64,000 bases of DNA, taken from contig NZ_CP044344.1 of assembly GCF_008761635.1 (NCBI RefSeq), forward strand, positions 806,001-870,000, written 5' to 3'. The notes under the pieces were generated by a model. It had not been told where the DNA came from. It made no database searches and saw only the letters and a program-made list of their open reading frames with translations. The stretch's first letter is position 1. Each line of letters opens with the position of its first letter. The position numbers were made by a program, and so were the translations under genes. Below, piece after piece: positions 59,215-64,000 of this stretch. This DNA is from Nocardioides cynanchi (lineage in GTDB: Bacteria; Actinomycetota; Actinomycetes; Propionibacteriales; Nocardioidaceae).

Positions 59215-60218
59215 CGGACGTTCTCCAGTACGGGTGAGTCGGTGGGGGAGTCGGACGGGTCGGTGTGGTCGCCGGCCCCGTGGCCGGTCAGGGCCAGGAA
59301 GACCTCGTCGAGGGACGGCTTCTGGACGCTGACCGACTCGATCGCGATGCCTCGCTCGCGGAGGGCGACCAGGACGTCGACGGCCTGGTCGCTGCGCTGC
59401 AGCGGCACGGTCAGCCGGCGCGACTCCGGCGAGAGGGCCGGGGCCTCGCCGCCGATCAGCCGGTGCGCGATCTCGACCGCGACCGGCAGCTGGTGGTGGT
59501 CGGCGAGGCTGAGCTGGAGCGTCGAGCGGCCGACCGACGACTTCAGCTCGTCGGAGGTGCCCTCGGCGACCTTGCGGCCGTGGTCGATCACCGCGATCCG
59601 GTCCGCGAGCTGGTCGGCCTCGTCGAGGTACTGGGTGGTCAGCAGCACCGTGCAGCCGTTGGCGACGAGGTCGCGGATGGTGTCCCACATCTGGCCGCGG
59701 GTGCGCGGGTCCAGCCCGGTCGTCGGCTCGTCGAGGAAGATCAGGGGCGGGCGAGTGATCAGGCTCGCCGCCAGGTCGAGCCGGCGGCGCATCCCGCCGG
59801 AGAACGCCGAGATCGGCTTGCTCGCCGCATCGGTGAGGTCGAACTGCTCGAGCAGGCTCGCGGCCGTGCTGCGCGCCGTACGACGGTCGACGCCCTGGAG
59901 CCGGGCGAAGAGCCAGAGGTTCTCGGTCGCGGTGAGGTTCTCGTCCACCGAGGCGTACTGGCCGGTGACCCCCAGGAGCTGACGCACGACGTGCGGCTCG
60001 TGGCGGACGTCGTGGCCGAAGACCTCGGCGGAGCCGCCGTCGATCGGCAGCAGGGTGGCCAGCATCTTCAGCATCGTGGTCTTGCCGGCGCCGTTGGGCC
60101 CGAGCACGCCGAAGACCTCGCCACGTCGTACCTCGAGGTCGATGCCGTCGACGGCGCGCTGGTCGCCGAAGGTCTTGAGGAGGTCCCGGGCGAGGACGGC
60201 CGGAGTGGTGTCGTTCAT
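59211..60218 (-). CDS. ABC exporter ATP-binding protein, DrrA-like
   Basis: A 335-residue ATPase: Walker A GVLGPNGAGKTTM (38-50), signature SAFSGGMRRRLDLAASL, Walker B PLIFLDEPTTGLDPRTR and the H-loop LTTQYLDEAD. The C-terminal region includes the DrrA-type SVQKPSLDEVFLALTGHG. With the permease it forms a drug/antibiotic exporter. No Shine-Dalgarno precedes ATG 60218; a -10 CAGACT (complement of 60226-60231) 7 nt upstream suggests a leaderless message. Five 11-bp repeats lie just upstream at 60241-60295. Confidence 0.92.
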   Translation of the reverse strand: MNDTTPAVLARDLLKTFGDQRAVDGIDLEVRRGEVFGVLGPNGAGKTTMLKMLATLLPIDGGSAEVFGHDVRHEPHVVRQLLGVTGQYASVDENLTATENLWLFARLQGVDRRTARSTAASLLEQFDLTDAASKPISAFSGGMRRRLDLAASLITRPPLIFLDEPTTGLDPRTRGQMWDTIRDLVANGCTVLLTTQYLDEADQLADRIAVIDHGRKVAEGTSDELKSSVGRSTLQLSLADHHQLPVAVEIAHRLIGGEAPALSPESRRLTVPLQRSDQAVDVLVALRERGIAIESVSVQKPSLDEVFLALTGHGAGDHTDPSDSPTDSPVLENVR

Positions 60219-60225
60219 GGGGAGG

Positions 60226-60295
60226 AGTCTGCGGCCCGCCGGTTTCACCGCGGTTTCACCGAACCTGCACGGGGCCTGCACGGGGCCTGCACCCT
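60226..60295 (-). promoter_or_regulatory. drrA-like promoter with five 11-bp direct repeats
   Basis: On the plus strand CAC occurs at 60246, 60257, 60268, 60279 and 60290, exactly 11 bp apart, inside GGTTTCACCGC, GGTTTCACCGA, ACCTGCACGGG, GCCTGCACGGG and GCCTGCACCCT. Read toward drrA, these are heptamers GGTGCAG, CGTGCAG, CGTGCAG, GGTGAAA and GGTGAAA with 4-bp spacers. The last ends 11 bp before the -10 box CAGACT. This is the architecture bound by SARP and PhoP-type winged-helix activators, which occupy one face of the helix in place of a -35. Confidence 0.7.
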
Positions 60296-60346
60296 GCCCG
60301 CTCCGGCCGGTTCCGGGCGGTGGGGGCGCAGCAGTGCCGGCTCAAT

Positions 60347-60359
60347 TACCCTGAGGGCC
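60347..60359 (+). promoter_or_regulatory. Leaderless -10 box of the ROK kinase gene
   Basis: TACCCT at 60347-60352 is 7 nt before ATG 60360, without a Shine-Dalgarno. The promoter diverges from the drrA-like gene. Confidence 0.5.
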
Positions 60360-61460
60360 ATGTCCGACGACGTCGTCGCCCCCCGGCGAGCCCGCGCCTC
60401 GCGCTGGGAGCCGCTCACGGTCGGCATCGACATCGGTGGCACCAAGGTCCTCGGCGCCGTCGTGGACTCGACCGGTGCGGTGATCGCGGTCGAGCGCCGG
60501 CCCACCGAGGGGCACGACGTCCGGGCCGTCGAGGACACCATCGTCGACCTCGTCGAGGGCTTCGCGCGGGAGTACGACGTGGCGGCGGTCGGCATCGGAG
60601 CGGCCGGCTTCGTCGACGTCACCCGCACGATCGTGATGTTCTCCCCGCACCTGAACTGGCGCCGCGAGCCGCTGCGCGCCCAGGTCGCCGAGCGGGTGCG
60701 GCTGCCGGTGGTGGTCGACAACGACGCCAACACCGCGGCCCTGGCCGAGTGCCGGTTCGGGGCCGGTCGCGGGCACCGCTTCGTGCTCTGCGCGACGCTC
60801 GGCACCGGGATCGGTGGGGCGCTGGTCTTCGACAACCGCGTCTACCGCGGGGCCAACGGCATGGCCGGCGAGTTCGGCCACATGCAGGTGGTGCCCGACG
60901 GCCATCGCTGCGAGTGCGGCAACCGCGGCTGCTGGGAGCAGTACGCGTCGGGCAACGCGCTGGTCAGGGACGCCCGCGAGCTGGTGCGGGCCGGCTCGCC
61001 GATGGCGCAGCACCTGCACGACCTCGTGGACGGCGACGCGTCGCTGCTGGAGGGACCGCAGATCACCCAGGCCGCCCGCGACGGCGACCCGCTCTCGATC
61101 GAGCTGCTCGCCGACGTGGGGCGCTGGCTCGGCGTGGGGCTGGCCGGGATGGCCGCCGCCTTCGACCCGGGCTGCATCATCATCGGTGGCGGTCTCTCCG
61201 AGGCGGGCGACCTCCTGATCGGGCCGACCCGCCAGGCGTTCGCCCGCTCGCTGACCGGTCGCGGGCACCGGACGGAGCCGGAGATCCTCCAGGCGGCGCT
61301 CGGCCCCAACGCCGGCTTCATCGGGGCGGCCGACATGGCGCGCTCGGCGGCCCGGCGCTCCCGTCGCGGCCGGGTACGACGTACCACCCGCGCCGGGCGT
61401 CCGCGTCGTCGCCTGTTCGAGATCCTGACCGAGGTGCCGGCCGACCGCGAGACGCGCTAG
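60360..61460 (+). CDS. ROK-family glucokinase
   Basis: A 366-residue sugar kinase. The phosphate motif VGIDIGGTKVLGAVV (22-36), VVDNDANTAALAE (catalytic Asp), TLGTGIGGALVFDNRVYRG and the ROK zinc motif CECGNRGCWEQYASG are all present. ROK proteins without an N-terminal winged helix are kinases; here only 20 basic residues precede the ATPase core, so this is an enzyme, most likely glucokinase. The Arg-rich C-terminal tail after residue 335 (RRSRRGRVRRTTRAGRPRRR) is unusual. It is followed by the convergent GntR gene after 4 nt. Confidence 0.9.
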   Translation: MSDDVVAPRRARASRWEPLTVGIDIGGTKVLGAVVDSTGAVIAVERRPTEGHDVRAVEDTIVDLVEGFAREYDVAAVGIGAAGFVDVTRTIVMFSPHLNWRREPLRAQVAERVRLPVVVDNDANTAALAECRFGAGRGHRFVLCATLGTGIGGALVFDNRVYRGANGMAGEFGHMQVVPDGHRCECGNRGCWEQYASGNALVRDARELVRAGSPMAQHLHDLVDGDASLLEGPQITQAARDGDPLSIELLADVGRWLGVGLAGMAAAFDPGCIIIGGGLSEAGDLLIGPTRQAFARSLTGRGHRTEPEILQAALGPNAGFIGAADMARSAARRSRRGRVRRTTRAGRPRRRLFEILTEVPADRETR

Positions 61461-61464
61461 CGGG

Positions 61465-62202
61465 TCAGCGGTCCACCAGGGTCGCCTCGTAGGCGTAGCG
61501 GTCGGGGCGGTAGAGGTGCATGCCGTACTCGACGGCCCGCCCCTGGTCGTCGTACGACGTGCGCTCCATGGTCAGCACCGGGTCGCCGCGGTGGATGCCG
61601 AGCAGCTTCGCCTCCCGGTTGTCGACGACCCGCGCGCCGATCACCTGGTGGGCGACCCGCAGGTTGATCGCCTGGGCGCGGAAGTGCTCGTAGAGGCCGA
61701 CCGCCTCCAGGTCGAGGAACGACAGGTTGGTGACGCTCTCGGGGACCAGGTTGCACATCAGGGCCAGGGGCTCGCCCTTGACCGACCGGAGCCGCTCGAG
61801 GCGCCAGACCTGCCGGCCGGCGGGGAGGTTGAGCCGGGTGGCGGCGGCCTCGTCTGCGTCGACCAGCTCGAGGCCGAGCACCTTCGTGGCCGGGCGGTGG
61901 CCGCTACGGGTCAGGTCGTCGTACAGGCTGGTCAGCTCGACGGTACGACGGATCGGGGCGTTGACCACCTGCGTGCCGACACCGCGCTTGCGCACGAGCA
62001 GGCCCTTGTCGACCAGGGTCTGGATCGCCTGCCGCACGGTCGGCCGCGAGAGCCCGAGCTGGTCGGCCAGGGCCACCTCGTTGGCGATCCGGTCACCGGG
62101 CAGCAGCAGGGCGTCCTGGATCGCGCGCTCGATCTGCTCGGCCACCTGGAAGTACAGGGGCACGGGACTGGACCGGTTCACGACGACCTCGGGCAGCGGC
62201 AC
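61465..62202 (-). CDS. GntR/HutC-family regulator, probable inositol repressor
   Basis: A 245-residue regulator with an N-terminal GntR winged helix (VPLYFQVAEQIERAI to VALADQLGLSRPTVRQAI and KGLLVRKRGVGTQV) and a C-terminal UTRA effector domain (TRLNLPAGRQVWRLERLR, YEHFRAQ, LTMERTSYDDQG). GTG 62202 is chosen over ATG 62247: AGGAGG (complement of 62208-62213) lies 5 nt upstream, and a TTGACG-N17-CATGCT promoter on the minus strand (62271-62243) then leaves a normal leader. Its position divergent from iolE suggests it controls the iol genes (IolR-like). Confidence 0.87.
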   Translation of the reverse strand: MPLPEVVVNRSSPVPLYFQVAEQIERAIQDALLLPGDRIANEVALADQLGLSRPTVRQAIQTLVDKGLLVRKRGVGTQVVNAPIRRTVELTSLYDDLTRSGHRPATKVLGLELVDADEAAATRLNLPAGRQVWRLERLRSVKGEPLALMCNLVPESVTNLSFLDLEAVGLYEHFRAQAINLRVAHQVIGARVVDNREAKLLGIHRGDPVLTMERTSYDDQGRAVEYGMHLYRPDRYAYEATLVDR

Positions 62203-62242
62203 GCCGTCCTCCTGGTTCGGCAGCGGGTGACCAACATCAGGA

Positions 62243-62325
62243 AGCATGGGGGCGGCATGTCCGTACGTCAATATGTCAGGACAAACTGTTGACACGTCCA
62301 CCGGCGTGTGACGACAATCTCCCCC
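62243..62325. promoter_or_regulatory. Divergent iol promoters with IolR-like operator
   Basis: For iolE: TTGACA (62289-62294), 18 bp, GACAAT (62313-62318), then 7 nt to GTG 62326, a leaderless start. For the GntR gene (minus): TTGACG (complement of 62266-62271), 17 bp, CATGCT (complement of 62243-62248). Between the two -35 boxes TGTCAGGACA (62274-62283; TGTCCTGACA on minus) fits KGWCHTRACA, which I recall as the consensus of the GntR-type IolR of Corynebacterium. One bound repressor would cover both promoters. Confidence 0.65.
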
Positions 62326-63246
62326 GTGAGCCCCGAGACGACCGCCGCGCGCACCCTCGATGCCGCGGCGGGGGACTCGGTCCGCGACCGGATCGCCGGT
62401 GCCCCGATCTCGTGGGGCGTGTGCGAGGTGCCCGACTGGGGCTTCCAGCTCGACGCGGACGCGGTGCTGTCCCAGATGCGCGACCTCGGCCTGGCCGCCA
62501 CCGAGTTCGGCCCGGACGGGTTCCTCGAGATCGCGCCCGCGGCCAGGGCCGCCCAGCTCGCGTCGTACCGGCTCCGCGCGGTCGGCGGCTTCCTGCCGAT
62601 CCTGCTGCACGACCCGTCGTACGACCCGCTGCCCGAGGTGGAGCGCTTCATGGACGGCTGCGTCGCCTGCGGCGCGGGGGTCGTGGTGCTCGCCGCGTTC
62701 ACCGGCGTGGCGGGGTACGACGCCCGGCCGGCGCTCGGCGACGACGGCTGGCGGGTGCTGCTGGGCAACCTCGACCGGATCGCCGACCTCGCACGGAGTC
62801 GCGGCCTGGTCGCGGCACTGCACCCCCACGTCGGCACCATGGTCGAGTCCGGTGCGGAGACCGAGCGGGTGCTCGCCGGCTCGCGGGTCGGACTCTGCGT
62901 CGACACGGGTCACCTCCTCGTCGGCGGTGCCGACCCGGTCGCGATCACCGCGGCACATCCGGAACGGGTCGTCCACGTGCACCTCAAGGACGTCGACGCC
63001 GCGATGGCGGCCCGGGTGCGGGCCGGCGAGGTCACGTTCGGGGACGCGGTGCGGGACGGGATGTTCCGACCCCTCGGAGCCGGTGACGTCGACATCGAGA
63101 CGATGGTCGCCGTGCTGGAGACGGCGGGCTACCGCGGCTGGTACGTCCTGGAGCAGGACGTCAAGCTGCACGGCCCCGAGCAGCGCGACGACCCGCTCGC
63201 CGACGTCCGGACCAGCCTGGCCTACCTCTCCCGGTTGGCCGGATGA
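62326..63246 (+). CDS. iolE: Inosose dehydratase-like TIM-barrel protein
   Basis: A 306-residue xylose-isomerase-like TIM barrel. The start region GAPISWGVCEVPDWGFQL is diagnostic of actinobacterial IolE, which dehydrates scyllo-inosose (2-keto-myo-inositol) in inositol catabolism. Metal/substrate positions appear in LVAALHPHVGTMVE, GLCVDTGHLLVGG, VHVHLKDVD and WYVLEQDVKL. GTG 62326 is set by the promoter; an upstream ATG at 62308 would lie between -35 and -10. It overlaps iolC by ATGA, so both belong to one inositol operon continuing to the right. Confidence 0.9.
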   Translation: MSPETTAARTLDAAAGDSVRDRIAGAPISWGVCEVPDWGFQLDADAVLSQMRDLGLAATEFGPDGFLEIAPAARAAQLASYRLRAVGGFLPILLHDPSYDPLPEVERFMDGCVACGAGVVVLAAFTGVAGYDARPALGDDGWRVLLGNLDRIADLARSRGLVAALHPHVGTMVESGAETERVLAGSRVGLCVDTGHLLVGGADPVAITAAHPERVVHVHLKDVDAAMAARVRAGEVTFGDAVRDGMFRPLGAGDVDIETMVAVLETAGYRGWYVLEQDVKLHGPEQRDDPLADVRTSLAYLSRLAG

Positions 63247-64000
63247 CCTCCGCCGGGCATCTCGAGGTGCTGACCATGGGTCGGGTGGGGGTGGACCTCT
63301 ACCCCGACCAGAGCGGCACCCGCCTCGAGGACGTCTCGACGTTCCACCGGTTCCTGGGCGGCAGCGCGACCAACGTGGCGGTCGCCGCCGCGCGGCACGG
63401 ACGCGCAGCCGGGCTGATCACCCGTACCGGCGACGACCCGTTCGGTCGCTACGTCCACCGTGCACTCCGCGACTTCGGGGTCGACGACCGGTTCGTCACT
63501 CCGGTGCCCGGCATCCCGACGCCGGTGACGTTCTGCGAGATCTTCCCGCCCGACGACTTCCCGATCTACTTCTACCGCTACCCGACCGCCCCGGACCTCC
63601 AGATCCACGCCGACGACCTCGACCTCGACGCCGTGGCCGCCGCCGACGTGTTCTGGGTGACGGTGACCGGGCTGTGCCAGGAGCCGTCCCGCTCGGCGAC
63701 CATGGCGGCGCTCGAGGCCCGCGGCGACCACGGCCTCACCGTCCTCGATCTCGACTACCGGCCGGTCTTCTGGTCGTCTGCGCAGGAGGCGCACCGCCAC
63801 GTCGCGGCAGCGCTGCCGCTGGTCGACGTCGCGGTCGGGAACCGCGAGGAGTGCGAGGTCGCCGTGGGCACCCGCGACCCCGAGGCGGCTGCCGCAGCGC
63901 TGCTCGACGCCGGCCTCGATCTGGCGGTGGTCAAGCAGGGCCCGGCCGGCGTGCTCGGCGTGAGCCGGGAGGAGGCGGTGCTGGTCCCGCCGGTGCCGGT
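63243..64000 (+). CDS. iolC: 5-dehydro-2-deoxygluconokinase (3' end outside window)
   Basis: The first 252 codons of a PfkB-family kinase. It begins with LTMGRVGVDLYPDQSG (the sugar-binding first strand), FHRFLGGSATNVAVAAARHG (PfkB signature 1), TRTGDDPFGRYVHRAL, FYRYPTAPDLQI and VLDLDYRPVFW. These are characteristic of IolC, which phosphorylates 2-deoxy-5-keto-gluconate in inositol breakdown. The ATP-binding second signature lies beyond the edge. ATG overlaps the iolE stop. No frameshift is seen up to base 64000. Confidence 0.9.
   Translation, partial: MTSAGHLEVLTMGRVGVDLYPDQSGTRLEDVSTFHRFLGGSATNVAVAAARHGRAAGLITRTGDDPFGRYVHRALRDFGVDDRFVTPVPGIPTPVTFCEIFPPDDFPIYFYRYPTAPDLQIHADDLDLDAVAAADVFWVTVTGLCQEPSRSATMAALEARGDHGLTVLDLDYRPVFWSSAQEAHRHVAAALPLVDVAVGNREECEVAVGTRDPEAAAAALLDAGLDLAVVKQGPAGVLGVSREEAVLVPPVP

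Noticed and set aside
60241..60295. Replication iterons or plasmid origin
   Set aside because: The 11-bp repeats lie immediately upstream of a transporter promoter and no replication genes or DnaA boxes are near.
62308..62325. ATG 62308 as the iolE start
   Set aside because: It lies between the -35 and -10 boxes; GTG 62326 follows the -10 by 7 nt and gives the normal N-terminus.

Overview
The window is a high-GC chromosomal segment from an actinobacterium. Three things point to the Nocardioidaceae, most likely Nocardioides or a close relative: the 16S sequence, an rrn spacer with no tRNA genes, and the gene order SseB-like / infC-rpmI-rplT / rRNA methyltransferase / sensor kinase / pheST. 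Coding density is very high. Neighbouring genes often share ATGA or GTGA stop-start overlaps. Many first genes look leaderless, with a TANNNT -10 box 6-7 nt before an ATG or GTG. No insertion sequence, prophage, CRISPR array or tRNA gene was recognised.

Layout. 1-4.2 kb: the 5' end of an SsuC-type ABC permease (minus strand), an SseB-like protein, infC (ATC start), rpmI, rplT, a SpoU-type methyltransferase and a MerR regulator. 4.3-12 kb: PAS histidine kinase, pheS-pheT, an M3 metallopeptidase and a mycothiol-dependent isomerase-like protein. 12.1-21.5 kb: a complete arginine cluster, argC-J-B-D-F-R, argG, a Nudix gene and argH. The argC promoter overlaps a 14-bp palindrome that is a likely ArgR site. 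21.5-23.4 kb: 3-methyladenine glycosylase and an MFS exporter. 23.5-29.4 kb: one full rRNA operon (16S-23S-5S) with promoter, long 23S processing stem and terminator. 29.5-39.7 kb: small ssb, DUF1015, HAD phosphatase, small acidic protein, tlyA, nadK, recN, steA, a SteB/MctB-like gene and pyrG. 39.7-48.9 kb: pepN, a polar amino-acid ABC importer, Nudix, membrane-type dipeptidase, ald and xerD. 49.1-53.5 kb: a four-gene conservon (cvnA-D: sensor kinase, roadblock, DUF742, small GTPase). 53.5-60.2 kb: an acyl-CoA synthetase, a large SARP/AfsR-like regulator and a convergent DrrAB-type ABC exporter. 60.4-64 kb: a ROK glucokinase and the start of a myo-inositol catabolic cluster (divergent GntR regulator, iolE, iolC running off the right edge).

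Most genes are housekeeping: translation, arginine and CTP synthesis, NADP supply, DNA repair and chromosome resolution. The less ordinary signals are mainly non-coding. (i) Five repeats with exact 11-bp pitch lie directly upstream of the drrA-like gene and suit a SARP or PhoP-type winged-helix regulator. (ii) A 32-bp tandem repeat occurs at two loci 10 kb apart, each time starting at or just after a stop codon (pheT and argG). (iii) A divergent iol promoter carries a single site matching a recalled IolR consensus. (iv) Leaderless promoters are common throughout. Two protein oddities are an E. coli-type ArgG in an otherwise actinobacterial arginine cluster, and an ornithine carbamoyltransferase with a changed phosphate-binding loop.
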